Shown here piece after piece: positions 25,741-35,510 of a stretch of DNA of 64,000 nucleotides (the stretch's first letter is position 1; every line of letters starts with the position of its first letter). The notes beneath the pieces were generated by a model that saw nothing but the letters and a program-made list of their open reading frames with translations, ran no database searches and was not told the origin of the DNA. The DNA is from Paractinoplanes aksuensis (GTDB lineage: Bacteria > Actinomycetota > Actinomycetes > Mycobacteriales > Micromonosporaceae), in the NCBI RefSeq assembly GCF_024137025.1, contig NZ_JAMYJR010000014.1, forward strand, positions 1 through 64,000, read 5' to 3'. Both the position numbers and the translations under genes were made by a program.

Positions 25741-26721
25741 ATGTCGATGCGATGGGGCATGACCGTCCCGCTGAGCGGGATCCCGCTGTCCGAGCACGCC
25801 GAGGTCTACCGGACGCTGGCCGGCGCCGGCTTCACCGACCTCTGGACCTCCGAGGTGGCCGGCTCGGACGCGTTCACCCCGCTCACCCTGGCCGCCGCCT
25901 GGGCGCCCGGCCTGCGGCTGGGCACGGCGGTCGCGCCCGTCTTCACCCGCGGCCCCGGCCTGCTCGCGATGACCGCGGCCGCCCTGGCCGAGACGGCGCC
26001 GGGCCGGTTCCAGCTCGGCATCGGCGCCTCGTCACCCGTGGTGGTCGGCGATTGGAACGCCGCCGAGTTCACCGAGCCGTTCCAGCGCAGCCGCGACATG
26101 CTGCGCTTCCTGCGGCCGGCGCTCGCGGGCGAGCTCGTCGACGGCGAGTTCGAGACCTTTTCCGTACGCCGGTTCCGCCTCGAACGCCCACCGGCCGCGC
26201 CCCCGCAGATCCTGCTGGCCGCGCTCCGCCCCGGCATGCTCCGGCTGGCCGCGGCCGAGGCCGACGGCGTGATCCTGAACTGGCTCTCGGCCCGGGACGT
26301 GCACACCGCGCTGGCCGAGGTCAAGACCGACAAGCCCGATTTCGACGTGGCCGCCCGGATCTTCGTCTGCCCCACCGACGACGCCGATCACGCCCGCCGC
26401 CTGGGCCGCCGCATGATCGCGGCCTATCTCACGGTGCCGGCCTACGCCGCGTTCCACCGCTGGCTGGGCCGCGACGAGGTGCTGACCCCGATGTGGCAGG
26501 CCTGGTCGTCCGGCGATCGCAAGGCCGCGCTGGCCGCCATCCCCGACGAGGTGGTCGACGACCTGATCGTGCACGGCACGCCGGCCGAGTGCCGGGCCAA
26601 GGTCGAGGCGTACGTCGAGGCCGGCATCACCGTGCCGGCCATGGCCCTGCTGTCCACGCCCACATTGGACTCGGGCGACACGACCGCGATCCTCGACCTG
26701 CTGACCGCCCTGGGTCGCTGA
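25741..26721 (+). CDS. LLM-class (F420/FMN-dependent) oxidoreductase
   Basis: 326 residues starting MSMRWGMTVPLSG. Bacterial luciferase-like TIM barrel: LWTSEVAGSDAFTPLTLAAAW, RLGTAVAPVFTRGP, GRFQLGIGASSPVVV and PILLAAL-type strands, ending with HGTPAECRAKVEAY, as in actinobacterial F420-dependent family members. CAGGAT (25728-25733) ends 7 nt before the ATG; no Shine-Dalgarno. It is divergent from the YhgE operon across the TetR operator, so it may share control. Substrate unknown. Confidence 0.92.
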   Translation: MSMRWGMTVPLSGIPLSEHAEVYRTLAGAGFTDLWTSEVAGSDAFTPLTLAAAWAPGLRLGTAVAPVFTRGPGLLAMTAAALAETAPGRFQLGIGASSPVVVGDWNAAEFTEPFQRSRDMLRFLRPALAGELVDGEFETFSVRRFRLERPPAAPPQILLAALRPGMLRLAAAEADGVILNWLSARDVHTALAEVKTDKPDFDVAARIFVCPTDDADHARRLGRRMIAAYLTVPAYAAFHRWLGRDEVLTPMWQAWSSGDRKAALAAIPDEVVDDLIVHGTPAECRAKVEAYVEAGITVPAMALLSTPTLDSGDTTAILDLLTALGR

Positions 26722-26816
26722 CCCCGACCGAATTGTCGGCCTGGCGTGGGAGCGCTACCAATTCTGCCCGGAAAGCGGCTGCCCGTGGCGGGCGCCGGGA
26801 AACTACGATGCCGCTC

Positions 26817-27455
26817 ATGGCATTGATCCACAAAGCGACTCTGAGTCCCACCAAGGTTGAACTGCTGGCGGCGTGGCTCCCGAGCCGCTCGTGGTACGCG
26901 GGCGGGGCCGGCACCCCGGTCGAGCGGGTGGCGTCCTACCGGTTCGACGACCCCGAAGGCGAGGTCGGCATCGAAACCCTGCTGGTCACGGCGGGTGCCG
27001 GGCTGACCTACCAGGTGCCGCTGACCTATCACGGGGCCCCGGTCGAGGGCGCCGAGGAGTGGCTGATCGGCACCATGGAGCACTCGACGCTGGGCACCCG
27101 CTGGGTGTACGACGCCACCGGCGACCCGGTCTACGCCGAGGCGCTGGCCCAGGCCCTGCTCACCGGCAGCGGCCAGGCCCAGGAATTCATGGAGGTCGAC
27201 GGCCACCTCGAGCCGCGGCAGCCCAGCATGGCCATCACGACCAGCAACATCTCCACCGATTTCGCCGAGCACCGCGCCGTGACCTCGATCCTCAGCACCG
27301 ACCCGTCCGACCCGTCCGTGATCGAGACCGACAAGCTCACGCTGACCGTTCCCCGCGTCCTCAACCACGCCGTCTCCCCGCCCGGCGCCGTCCTGTTCGG
27401 AACATGGCCCGGCCAGCCCGCCTCCATCGCCCTGGCCTTCGCCAATCCCCGCTGA
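26817..27455 (+). CDS. Maltokinase N-terminal-cap-like protein
   Basis: 212 residues. HKATLSPTKVELLAAWLPSRSWY near the start and YQVPLTYHGAPVEGAEEWLIGTMEHSTLGTRWVYDA resemble the N-terminal cap of maltokinase/trehalose-synthase fusions, but no kinase domain follows. TACGAT (26804-26809) ends 7 nt before ATG 26817; another ATG lies nine bases upstream. Stand-alone cap proteins of this kind are common in Actinobacteria and have no established role. A bidirectional terminator pair follows. Confidence 0.8.
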   Translation: MALIHKATLSPTKVELLAAWLPSRSWYAGGAGTPVERVASYRFDDPEGEVGIETLLVTAGAGLTYQVPLTYHGAPVEGAEEWLIGTMEHSTLGTRWVYDATGDPVYAEALAQALLTGSGQAQEFMEVDGHLEPRQPSMAITTSNISTDFAEHRAVTSILSTDPSDPSVIETDKLTLTVPRVLNHAVSPPGAVLFGTWPGQPASIALAFANPR

Positions 27456-27481
27456 CCCCACCCCATCCCCGTCCCCCGAGC

Positions 27482-27556
27482 TCCCGCCACAAGGCCCCCC
27501 CGAGTGGCGGGACCAACCAGACGCAGAAAAGGCGCACCCCCGTGGAATGCGCCTTT
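27482..27556. terminator. Two hairpins between convergent genes
   Basis: TCCCGCCA (27482-27489) pairs with TGGCGGGA (27505-27512), and AAAGGCGCA (27528-27536) pairs with TGCGCCTTT (27548-27556). The second is flanked by an A-run on one side and Ts on the other, so it can end both the cap-protein transcript and the convergent padR transcript. Confidence 0.7.
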
Positions 27557-27586
27557 CCGCCTTCACTTGTAGTAGCTGCGAACGCC

Positions 27587-28177
27587 TCACTCGCCGTCGG
27601 CGAGGATCGCGTACAGCTTGCGCTTGGTCTCGTTGAGGATCTCGAGAGCGCGCTGACGCTGCTCGGGCGTGCCGTTGAAGCCGACCTGCTTGAGCGCGCC
27701 CATGATGCCGACCGCCGCATCGCGGAAATCCTGCACCTGCGACATCGTGTCGTCACCGATGCTCGCCCACGGCGGGTTCTCGGCCGCCGTCTCGGCCTCG
27801 GCCCGGCCGGCGTCGGTCAGGTGGTAGCTCTTGCGGCCGCCGGACGGCTCGGCCTCGATGAGGCCCTCGTCCTCGAGCAGCTGCAGCGTCGGGTAGACCG
27901 AGCCGGGGCTGGGCCGCCAGATGCCGTTCGTGCGGGAGTCGAGCTCCTGGATCATCTCGTAGCCGTGCATGGGCCGCTCGAGCAGCAGCGCCAGCACCGC
28001 GGTGCGCACGTTGGGCCGGGAGCCGCGGCCGCCGCGCCGGGAACCACGCCCGCCGCCGGGACCGAACGGGCCGCCGGGGCCGAAGCCACCTTCGCCGGGG
28101 CCGCCGAAGGGGAACCCGGGCGGGAAGGTGAAACCGCGAGCACGGAAGCCGTGGTGGCCGTGATGGAAGTCCCTCAT
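27587..28177 (-). CDS. PadR-family transcriptional regulator
   Basis: 196 residues from ATG 28177 (GGAGA 7 nt upstream). The first 45 residues are a Gly/Phe/Pro/Arg-rich, His-containing leader; then comes the PadR winged helix: VRTAVLALLLERPMHGYEMIQEL, SPGSVYPTLQLLEDEGLIE, GRKSYHLTDAGR. A C-terminal helix mediates dimerisation. The upstream region carries a perfect CGATATATCG palindrome inside a longer imperfect inverted repeat, so autoregulation is likely, with possible control of the divergent GNAT gene. Confidence 0.92.
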   Translation of the reverse strand: MRDFHHGHHGFRARGFTFPPGFPFGGPGEGGFGPGGPFGPGGGRGSRRGGRGSRPNVRTAVLALLLERPMHGYEMIQELDSRTNGIWRPSPGSVYPTLQLLEDEGLIEAEPSGGRKSYHLTDAGRAEAETAAENPPWASIGDDTMSQVQDFRDAAVGIMGALKQVGFNGTPEQRQRALEILNETKRKLYAILADGE

Positions 28178-28193
28178 GACTATCTCCGATCTG

Positions 28194-28236
28194 TTGTCGA
28201 TAGCTAGACGATATATCGGCAATAGCTCGGCGACAA
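28194..28236. promoter_or_regulatory. Putative PadR operator
   Basis: TTGTCGATAGCTA (28194-28206) and TAGCTCGGCGACAA (28223-28236) form an imperfect inverted repeat centred on a perfect palindrome CGATATATCG (28209-28218). It lies between padR and the divergent GNAT gene. Confidence 0.6.
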
Positions 28237-28302
28237 GTGATTCTTCTCGGGATGGGGTTGCGGACGGGTGTGGACGGTCGCGGATCTGGCAATGTGATAC
28301 CT

Positions 28303-29142
28303 GTGCTGACGGTGCCGATTCGCCAGCTCGGTGAGTCCGAGCGCGCGCAGGTCGAGAGAGTCCTCGACCGCGACCCCTACGCCGGCGCCCAGATCGCCGA
28401 GCGGGTGGCGGCGCACGGGCTCAGTTGGTGGCGGTCGGACGGGCGGATCTTCGGCTACGGCCCCGGCCGCCGCGTCGAATCGATCGTCTGGTCCGGCGCG
28501 CATCTGGTGCCGGTCTGCTCCACGCCGGCCGCGACCGCGGCGTTCGCCGAGGTGCTGGGCTCCGAGCCGCGCATCTGCTCGTCGATCATCGGGCGGTCCG
28601 ACGCCGTGCTCGATCTGTGGGACAGGCTGGGCGGCCATTGGGGCCGGGCCCGGGACGTCCGCCCCCACCAGCCGCTGCTGGTGGCCGACCGCGACCCGTC
28701 GATCGCGCCCGACCCCGAGGTGCGGCTGGTGCGGCCCAACGAGGTCGACGCGCTGTTCCCGGCGGCCGTGTCGATGTACACCGAAGAGGTCGGTGTCTCC
28801 CCGCTGCTCGACGACGGCGGGCGGGGCTACCGGCGGCGCATCGCCGAGCTGGTCAAGGGCAAGCGGGCGTACGCGCGCTTCGTCGGCGACCGGGTCGTGT
28901 TCAAGGCCGAACTGGCCATCGTCACCCACCGCACGACGCAGGTGCAGGGCGTGTGGGTCGATCCGGAGTTCCGGGGACGCGGTCTGGCCGCGCCGGCCAT
29001 GGCCACTGTGGTGCGCGACGCCCTGCGACGTGTGTCACCCACAGTGAGCCTCTATGTCAACGACTACAACGCGGCAGCACGGCGGGTCTACGCCAAGTGC
29101 GGGTTCGTGTCGGCCGGCTCGTTCGCCACGGTCCTTTTTTAG
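28303..29142 (+). CDS. DUF4081-containing GNAT acetyltransferase
   Basis: About 279 residues from GTG 28303; the start is uncertain (GTG 28312 is also in frame, and no Shine-Dalgarno is seen). The N-terminal half is the DUF4081 region that accompanies this GNAT subgroup; the C-terminal half has the acetyl-CoA binding loop in VQGVWVDPEFRGRGLAAPAM and the terminal LYVNDYNAAARRVYAKCGF. The gene regularly sits beside ispG in Actinobacteria, as here. Substrate unknown. Confidence 0.88.
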   Translation: MLTVPIRQLGESERAQVERVLDRDPYAGAQIAERVAAHGLSWWRSDGRIFGYGPGRRVESIVWSGAHLVPVCSTPAATAAFAEVLGSEPRICSSIIGRSDAVLDLWDRLGGHWGRARDVRPHQPLLVADRDPSIAPDPEVRLVRPNEVDALFPAAVSMYTEEVGVSPLLDDGGRGYRRRIAELVKGKRAYARFVGDRVVFKAELAIVTHRTTQVQGVWVDPEFRGRGLAAPAMATVVRDALRRVSPTVSLYVNDYNAAARRVYAKCGFVSAGSFATVLF

Positions 29143-29235
29143 ACGTACGCGGTGTGATCCGCCCCCGGTCGACCGGGGCTCAGCCGCACGCTCGTCCCCG
29201 CCGCTACTACTACTCGGCACGCGCCCGGAAACGCG

Positions 29236-29261
29236 GGAAGCCCCGCCGAAGCGGGGCTTCC
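29236..29261. terminator. Bidirectional hairpin between GNAT and ispG
   Basis: GGAAGCCCCGC (29236-29246), loop CGAA, GCGGGGCTTCC (29251-29261): perfect 11-bp stem with a stable tetraloop in the gap between convergent genes. It starts 15 nt after the ispG stop on the minus strand. Confidence 0.8.
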
Positions 29262-29274
29262 GTCGTGCCGTACG

Positions 29275-30447
29275 TCAGTGAACGGTGACCGACGGGCCGG
29301 GGAGCAGGTCGCGCAGCTCCTCGGGCAGCTCGGCCCCCATCTCGTCGGCCAGCCGCAGCGCCTCTTCGACCAGCGTCTCGACGATGATCGACTCGGGGAC
29401 GGTCTTGATGACCTGCCCCTTCACGAAGATCTGGCCCTTGCCGTTGCCGGACGCGACCCCCAGGTCGGCCTCGCGCGCCTCGCCCGGCCCGTTGACGACG
29501 CAGCCCATGACGGCCACCCGCAGCGGCACCGGGAAGCCCTCGAGCGCGGCGGTGACCTGCTCGGCCAGCGTGTAGACGTCGACCTGGGCCCGCCCGCAGG
29601 ACGGGCACGAGACGATCTCGAGGCCGCGCTCGCGCAGCCCCAGCGACTCGAGGATGCCCTGACCGACCTTGATCTCTTCGACCGGCGGGGCCGACAGCGA
29701 CACCCGGATCGTGTCGCCGATGCCCTCGGCCAGCAGCGCGCCGAACGCCACCGCGCTCTTGATCGTGCCCTGGAACGCCGGACCGGCCTCGGTCACACCG
29801 AGGTGCAACGGGTAGTCGCACTGCTCGGCCAGCTGGCGGTAGGCGCGGATCATCACGACCGGGTCGTTGTGCTTGACCGAGATCTTGATGTCGCGGAAGC
29901 CGTGCTCCTCGAACAGCGAGCATTCCCACAGCGCCGACTCGACCAGCGCCTCGGCCGTGGCCTTGCCGTACTTCTGCAGCAGCCGCTTGTCGAGCGAGCC
30001 CGCGTTGACGCCGATCCGGATCGGGACGCCCGCGTCACCGGCCGCCTTGGCGATCTCTTTGACCTTGTCGTCGAACTGGCGGATGTTGCCCGGGTTGACC
30101 CGGACCGCCGCACAGCCGGCGTCGATCGCCGCGAACACGTACTTGGGCTGGAAGTGGATGTCGGCGATCACCGGGATCTGCGACTTCTTGGCGATCGCGG
30201 GCAGCGCCAGCACGTCGTCCTGGGACGGCACGGCGACGCGGACGATCTGGCAGCCCGAGGCGGTGAGCTCGGCGATCTGCTGCAGCGTGGCGTTGATGTC
30301 GGAGGTCAGGGTGGTCGTCATCGACTGCACGCTGACCGGGGCGCCGCCACCGACCGGCACGTTGCCCACCATGATCTGCCGGCTGTGCCGGCGCGGGGCC
30401 AGCGGCGGCGGGGGCACGGCCGGCATACCGAGACTGATCGCTGTCAC
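29275..30447 (-). CDS. ispG: 4-hydroxy-3-methylbut-2-enyl diphosphate synthase
   Basis: 390 residues, GTG start at 30447. MEP-pathway enzyme converting MEcPP to HMBPP with a [4Fe-4S] cluster. Seen: [27 protein letters not shown], and the cluster cysteines in SCPSCGR and [10 protein letters not shown]. Length is typical. It is the last gene of dxr-rip-ispG, 7 bp after the protease stop; dxr, two genes upstream, is in the same pathway, the usual actinobacterial arrangement. Confidence 0.97.
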   Translation of the reverse strand: MTAISLGMPAVPPPPLAPRRHSRQIMVGNVPVGGGAPVSVQSMTTTLTSDINATLQQIAELTASGCQIVRVAVPSQDDVLALPAIAKKSQIPVIADIHFQPKYVFAAIDAGCAAVRVNPGNIRQFDDKVKEIAKAAGDAGVPIRIGVNAGSLDKRLLQKYGKATAEALVESALWECSLFEEHGFRDIKISVKHNDPVVMIRAYRQLAEQCDYPLHLGVTEAGPAFQGTIKSAVAFGALLAEGIGDTIRVSLSAPPVEEIKVGQGILESLGLRERGLEIVSCPSCGRAQVDVYTLAEQVTAALEGFPVPLRVAVMGCVVNGPGEAREADLGVASGNGKGQIFVKGQVIKTVPESIIVETLVEEALRLADEMGAELPEELRDLLPGPSVTVH

Positions 30448-30454
30448 TTTCGCA

Positions 30455-31720
30455 TCACCTGTTGAAGATCGTGATCGGGTTGATGATGTCAGCGGTGGCG
30501 GTCAGCAAAGTGAACACACCGCCAATCAGGATGACTGCGTAGGTGACAGGCATCAGCTTGTAGTAGTCGACACGGCCCGGGTCGGGTTTACGCAACCGGG
30601 AGTAGAGCCACGAGCGCACCCGTTCGTACCAGGCGATCGCGATGTGACCGCCGTCGAGCGGGAGCAGCGGCAGCAGGTTGAAGATGCCGATGAACACGTT
30701 GAGCGAGATGAAGACGTTGAGGAACAGCTCGGGCACGCCGTGCTGGAAGGCCTCGCCGCCGAGCCGGCTGGCGCCGATCACGCTGATCGGGGTCTCGGGG
30801 TCACGCTCGCTGCCGGTGATCGAGTGCCAGAGCGCCGGGATCTTGTCGGGGATCCGCTTCATGGCCTCGAACGTGTTCTTGAACAGGAACCAGCCGTAGT
30901 CGGCGGTCGCCGGGAACGCCTCGGCCGCGTTGTACTTGATCTGGGTCGGCAGGCTGCGGAAGTCCCACCCGATGCCGGCCACCGAGACCGTGCTGGTCGG
31001 GCCGTCGTCGTCGGTGATCGGCTTGCGCTGGGCCGCGACCAGGGTGACCTCGGCCGTGCCGGCGACGCCGTTCCGCTCGTACCGGAAGGGAACCTGGCCC
31101 GCGGGCAGGGCACGGACAGCCTCGGTGAGGTCGCCGTAGTTGCCGATGCGGCGATCGCCGACCTGGGTGATCAGGTCGCCGTCGCGCAGACCGGCCGCGT
31201 AGGCCGGGCCCGCGACCCCGCCGTTCTGCCCGACCACGCAGTCCTGCTGTGTGGTCGGGATGTCGATCCAGGTGCACTCGCTGATCGTGATGACCGGCTT
31301 TTCCTTGGCCTGGTCGGCGTTCGTCTGCGGGTACGCGGTGTTGGGCAGGCCGATCGAGATCGCGACGAACCAGGCGGCCACCGCGGCCAGCAGGAAGTGG
31401 GTGATCGAGCCGGCCGACATGACGACCGTCCGCTTCCACACCGGGAACCGCCACATGGCGCGGGGCTGGTCCTCCGGGGCGACGTCGTCGTCCTGCGGCG
31501 TCATGCCGACGATCTTGCAGAATCCGCCGAGCGGGATCAGCTTGAGGCCGTACTCCGTCTCGCCGCGGTGGAACGAGAAGATCGTCGGGCCGAAGCCGAC
31601 GAAGTACTTGGTGACCTTCATGCCGAAGCGTTTGGCCGTGATCATGTGGCCCAGCTCGTGCAGACTCACCGAGATCAGGATGGCCAGCGCGAACGCGGCG
31701 AATCCCAGCCAGTAGTACAT
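30455..31720 (-). CDS. Site-2 intramembrane metalloprotease (RseP/Rip1-like)
   Basis: 421 residues from ATG 31720 (AGGGAG upstream). Active site HELGH at 21-25 in the first membrane segment; a PDZ domain around 165-260 ([18 protein letters not shown]); third-motif [10 protein letters not shown] in a later membrane segment; final TM near the C-terminus. It cleaves membrane-spanning anti-sigma factors or signal peptides, as Rip1 of mycobacteria. TGATG one-base overlap with dxr. Confidence 0.95.
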   Translation of the reverse strand: MYYWLGFAAFALAILISVSLHELGHMITAKRFGMKVTKYFVGFGPTIFSFHRGETEYGLKLIPLGGFCKIVGMTPQDDDVAPEDQPRAMWRFPVWKRTVVMSAGSITHFLLAAVAAWFVAISIGLPNTAYPQTNADQAKEKPVITISECTWIDIPTTQQDCVVGQNGGVAGPAYAAGLRDGDLITQVGDRRIGNYGDLTEAVRALPAGQVPFRYERNGVAGTAEVTLVAAQRKPITDDDGPTSTVSVAGIGWDFRSLPTQIKYNAAEAFPATADYGWFLFKNTFEAMKRIPDKIPALWHSITGSERDPETPISVIGASRLGGEAFQHGVPELFLNVFISLNVFIGIFNLLPLLPLDGGHIAIAWYERVRSWLYSRLRKPDPGRVDYYKLMPVTYAVILIGGVFTLLTATADIINPITIFNR

Positions 31721-32919
31721 CAAGCTCCCTTTACCGCCGTAGCGATCATCTGCTGCGCCTGGGTCCGCGCCCATGACTCGGCGGCGAGCACCTCTTCGAC
31801 GGTACTCGGCTCGGCAAATCCGGGAGCCGCCTCGAGGACCCGCTCCAACGTGTCGACGATGCCCAGAAAAGGTAGCCGACCGGCGACGAAAGCGGCCACA
31901 CACTCCTCGTTGGCGGCGTTGTAGACGGCCGGCAGGCAGTGCCCGGTGCGACCGGCGTGCTTGGCCAGGCGTACGGCCGGGAACGCCTCGTCGTCGAGCG
32001 GCCGGAGCTCCCAGTTGTGGGCCTCACGCCAGTCGACGCCGGCCGCCGCCCCCGGCACCCGGTCGGGCCAGGCCAGCGCGAGCGCGATCGGCAGGCGCAT
32101 GTCGGGCGGGCTGGCCTGGGCCAGCGTGGAGCCGTCGGTGAACTCGACCATCGAGTGCAGCACCGACTGCGGGTGCACCATCACCTCGATGTCGTCGTAG
32201 GGCACCGCGAACAACTCGTGCGCCTCGATCACCTCGAGCCCCTTGTTCACCATCGTGGCCGTGTTGATCGTGACGACCGGGCCCATGTCCCACGTGGGGT
32301 GCTTGAGCGCGTCGTCCGGTGTGACGTTCGTCAGCTCCTCGCGCCGGCGGCCCCGGAAGGCGCCCCCGCTGGCGGTCAGCACGAGCCGGCGCACCTCGGC
32401 CGCCGAGCCGCCGCGCAGGCACTGGGCCAGCGCCGAGTGCTCGGAGTCGACCGGGACGATCTGCCCGTCCTTGGCGATCCGGCGCACGAGCGGCCCACCG
32501 GCGACCAGCGACTCTTTGTTGGCCAGGGCCAGAATGCGGCCCTCTTCGAGCGCGGCCAGGGTGGGCGCCAGCCCAAGGCTGCCGACCACGCCGTTGAGCA
32601 CCACGTCACAGGGTTGGCGGGCGAGCTCGGTCATCGCGTCGGGCCCGGCCACGATCCGGGGCAGCTTGAAGTCGCCGGTGGCCCAGCCCCGGCGCTGGGC
32701 CTCGGCGTAGAAGGCGAGCTGCAGGTCTTGGACGACGCTGGACCGGGCCACCCCGACCACGTCGACGGCCTGCTCGAGCGCCTGCGCGGCGAGCAACTCG
32801 ACGTTGCCCCCGCCCGCGCCCAGGGCCACCACGCGGAAGCTTTCCGGGTTGCGGCGCACGATGTCGATGGCCTGGGTGCCGATGGACCCGGTCGAGCCGA
32901 GCAGTACGAGGTCGCGCAT
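31720..32919 (-). CDS. dxr: 1-deoxy-D-xylulose 5-phosphate reductoisomerase
   Basis: 399 residues from ATG 32919; an ATG three codons upstream (32928) is possible. NADPH loop GSTGSIGTQ at 8-16, [25 protein letters not shown] and TASGGAF are the family's catalytic and substrate motifs, with [12 protein letters not shown] further on. Second enzyme of the MEP isoprenoid pathway, consistent with ispG two genes downstream. First gene of the operon, divergent from the YihY gene. Confidence 0.97.
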   Translation of the reverse strand: MRDLVLLGSTGSIGTQAIDIVRRNPESFRVVALGAGGGNVELLAAQALEQAVDVVGVARSSVVQDLQLAFYAEAQRRGWATGDFKLPRIVAGPDAMTELARQPCDVVLNGVVGSLGLAPTLAALEEGRILALANKESLVAGGPLVRRIAKDGQIVPVDSEHSALAQCLRGGSAAEVRRLVLTASGGAFRGRRREELTNVTPDDALKHPTWDMGPVVTINTATMVNKGLEVIEAHELFAVPYDDIEVMVHPQSVLHSMVEFTDGSTLAQASPPDMRLPIALALAWPDRVPGAAAGVDWREAHNWELRPLDDEAFPAVRLAKHAGRTGHCLPAVYNAANEECVAAFVAGRLPFLGIVDTLERVLEAAPGFAEPSTVEEVLAAESWARTQAQQMIATAVKGA

Positions 32920-32989
32920 GCCGCCCATCTTCCCGGATGCCCGCCATCGGCCCGCGTCGGCCTGTGGACAACTGGGTATGGAGATGACC

Positions 32990-33817
32990 ATGCCGGAATG
33001 GGTGGCGCGGGCGCGCCGGGTCGTGAGTGCGCCGTTCCAGCCCCTGAAGGGCCGGGACCTGGCGCTGCACGCGGCCGCGGTCACGTTCTACGCCGGGATC
33101 GCGGTGGTGCCGATCGCCCTGCTGGCCGTGTGGATAACCGGGTGGATCGCCGGGGCCGACCGGGTGCGGCGGCTCACCGGGCACACCATCGCGGCGCTGC
33201 CGGACGCGATCGGGGCGCCGCAGGCCCTGTCGGCGCTCATCGAGGCCGGGTTGCAGCTGACGCCGCTGTTCGCGCTGGCCAGCCTGCTGCCGGCGACCCT
33301 CTACGGCGAAGGACTGCGCCGGGCGTTCGTGTCCTTGCGCACGCCCGGCAGCGAGCCCCTGGTCGGCTGGCGCGGCCGCCTGCTGTGGTTGCCGTTGCTC
33401 GCCGCGGCGCCCGCCCTGCTGCTGGCCATGTTCCTGGCGCTGCCGTCGACCAGTGCGCTCTGGGTCCGCGGGGGCTGGTACTCCGTACTCGGGGTGGTCC
33501 TGTCGTTCCTGGCCGCCTGGCTGGTCCTCACGCCGGTGGTGATCTGGGTCTACCGGTACGTGGCGCCGGGCCGCCCGCGCTGGCTGTCAACCGTCCTCGT
33601 GGGGTCGTTCACCGCGGCCAACCTCTCCGGGTTCCTGCACGGCTTCGTGCTCTTCTGCGCGCTCCCCATCAACCTCGGCGCCCCCTTCGGCGGGTTCGAC
33701 GAGATCGGCGGCACGGTGGCCGTGGGCCTGTGGCTCTACCTGTTCCACGTGATCGTGCTGGCCGGCTACGCCGCCACCCGCAGCGCCAGCGCCTTCCAGA
33801 CCCGACGTGAATCCTGA
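32990..33817 (+). CDS. YihY/BrkB-family membrane protein
   Basis: About 275 residues; ATGs at 32978, 32984 and 32990 are in frame. The [27 protein letters not shown] start is typical of the YihY (formerly BN/'RNase BN') family, followed by five further hydrophobic segments. Function is not established for the family; it is not a nuclease. It lies head to head with dxr, with a DnaA-box-like TGTGGACAA at 32963-32971 between them. Confidence 0.87.
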   Translation: MPEWVARARRVVSAPFQPLKGRDLALHAAAVTFYAGIAVVPIALLAVWITGWIAGADRVRRLTGHTIAALPDAIGAPQALSALIEAGLQLTPLFALASLLPATLYGEGLRRAFVSLRTPGSEPLVGWRGRLLWLPLLAAAPALLLAMFLALPSTSALWVRGGWYSVLGVVLSFLAAWLVLTPVVIWVYRYVAPGRPRWLSTVLVGSFTAANLSGFLHGFVLFCALPINLGAPFGGFDEIGGTVAVGLWLYLFHVIVLAGYAATRSASAFQTRRES

Positions 33818-33882
33818 ACTGACTTTTTCACGTACGAACAGTTGAGGAAACATCACGTTCACGCGCGCTACCCTCAGTCGTC

Positions 33883-35475
33883 ATGACCACCCTCCCCGCC
33901 CGGTCCGACGTAGTGATCATCGGAGCGGGCCACAACGGCCTCGTCTCCGCCGTCCTGCTCGCCCGCGCCGGCCTGAGCGTCGTCGTCCTCGAGGCGTCCG
34001 AGGTGATCGGCGGCGCCGCGCGCACCGAGCACCCGTTCGCGAAAGCACCCGGCCTCGGCCAGTCGACCGGCTCCTACCTGCTGGGCCTGATGCCGCCCGA
34101 ACTGCTGCGCACGCTCGACGTGACCATTCCCGTGCTGCGCCGCGACCCGCACTACTTTCTGCCCACGCCGGGCCCCGCCGGCTCGCCCTACCTGCTGTTC
34201 GGCCGCGACCACGCCGCCACCCGCGACCAGCTCGCCCACTTCTTCTCGCCCCGCGACGTCGCCGCCGACGAGCAACTGGCGGTCGAGATCGGCGCGCTGC
34301 GGGCCGACCTGGCCCCCGCCTGGCTGCAAGAGCCCGGCAGCGTCGAAGAGACGGCCGACCGCTTCATCCGCCCCCAGCTGCAGAGCACGTTCATCGACCT
34401 GGTGCGCGGCTCGGTGGCCGACTACTTGGCACGGTTCGGCTTCAAGAGCGAACTGCTGATGAGCATGTACGCCGTGACGGACGGCCTGTCCGGCCTGAAC
34501 GCGGGCCCCGACGACCCCGGCACGGGCAACAACTTCCTCGCCCACAACATGTGCCGCCTACCTGGCTCAGACGGCACGTGGATGATCGCCGAGGGCGGCA
34601 TGGGCACGGTCACCCGCATCTTCGCCGATGCCGCGCGGGCGGCTGGGGCGCAGATCCTGACGGGTACGCCGGTATCGGCGGTCACCGTCGACGGTGGGGC
34701 GGCCAGCGGGGTCGTGCTGGCTGACGGGCGCTCGATCGGGGCGCGGGTCGTGCTGGGCTCGTGTGACCCGTACCAGCTGATGTCCCTGGTTCCGTCCGGA
34801 GCGCTGCCGTCGGCGCTGACCGAGCGGATGGCGGCGGTCAAGCGCACGGGCACGACGATGAAGCTCAATCTGGCCCTTCGTGGGCTGCCGACGTTCAGCT
34901 GCCTGCCGCCGGGCACGGCGTCACCGTTCGGGTCGACCATTCACCTGCTGCCGGGCTCGGCCGGGCTGGCGGGGGTGGCGGGCACCGATTCGCCGATGGC
35001 TGCGCTGCGGGGCATGTGGGCCGACGTCCAGGCCGGCCGCCTGCCTGAGGAGCCAACCATCGAGTGGTACCTGCACACGACAGTCGACCCGTCGTTGCAG
35101 GACGCCGCTGGGAATCACTCGTCGGCTCTGTTCGTGCAATCAGTCCCGTACGAGCCCGCGGGTTCGACCTGGGACGCCGAGCTGCCGGGTTACATCGACA
35201 AGCTGCTCGATATCTGCGAGCGCTACGCCCCCGGCACCCGCGAACTGGTCGTCGACATGATGCCGCTCACCCCACCCGGCATCGAACAACACTTCGGCAT
35301 CACCGGCGGCCACATCCACCACGTGGACAACACGGTCGCCTTCAACGAACGCATGCCCTACTTCACCGGCCTCGACGGCCTCTACGCAGGCTCAGCCGGC
35401 GCCCACCCAGCAGGCAGCGTCATCGGCGCCGCCGGCCACAACGCAGCGAAGAGGATCATCAAAGACCTCGCCTGA
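33883..35475 (+). CDS. Phytoene-desaturase-like FAD/NAD(P) oxidoreductase
   Basis: 530 residues. Rossmann dinucleotide motif at the start, VVIIGAGHNGLVSAVLLARAG, then VVLEASEVIGGAARTE; the C-terminal FAD signature is LYAGSAGAHPAGSVIGAAGHNAA. This is the CrtI/COG1233 family, here the bacterial PYROXD2-like branch rather than a carotenoid enzyme: no carotenoid genes are nearby. TACCCT (33869-33874) ends 8 nt before the ATG, so leaderless expression is likely. Substrate unknown. Confidence 0.88.
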   Translation: MTTLPARSDVVIIGAGHNGLVSAVLLARAGLSVVVLEASEVIGGAARTEHPFAKAPGLGQSTGSYLLGLMPPELLRTLDVTIPVLRRDPHYFLPTPGPAGSPYLLFGRDHAATRDQLAHFFSPRDVAADEQLAVEIGALRADLAPAWLQEPGSVEETADRFIRPQLQSTFIDLVRGSVADYLARFGFKSELLMSMYAVTDGLSGLNAGPDDPGTGNNFLAHNMCRLPGSDGTWMIAEGGMGTVTRIFADAARAAGAQILTGTPVSAVTVDGGAASGVVLADGRSIGARVVLGSCDPYQLMSLVPSGALPSALTERMAAVKRTGTTMKLNLALRGLPTFSCLPPGTASPFGSTIHLLPGSAGLAGVAGTDSPMAALRGMWADVQAGRLPEEPTIEWYLHTTVDPSLQDAAGNHSSALFVQSVPYEPAGSTWDAELPGYIDKLLDICERYAPGTRELVVDMMPLTPPGIEQHFGITGGHIHHVDNTVAFNERMPYFTGLDGLYAGSAGAHPAGSVIGAAGHNAAKRIIKDLA

Positions 35476-35489
35476 GCGATAGCCGGGGT

Positions 35490-35506
35490 TCGGGGCAGCG
35501 CCCCGA
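35490..35506. terminator. Short GC hairpin between convergent genes
   Basis: TCGGGGC (35490-35496), loop AGC, GCCCCGA (35500-35506) in the 35-bp gap between the FAD oxidoreductase and the metallo-beta-lactamase/Rieske gene. Confidence 0.6.
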
Positions 35507-35510
35507 GGTC

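Noticed and set aside
33883-35475. Phytoene desaturase of a carotenoid cluster
   Set aside because: The family match is to the broad CrtI/PYROXD2 group and no crtB, crtE or other carotenoid gene is nearby.
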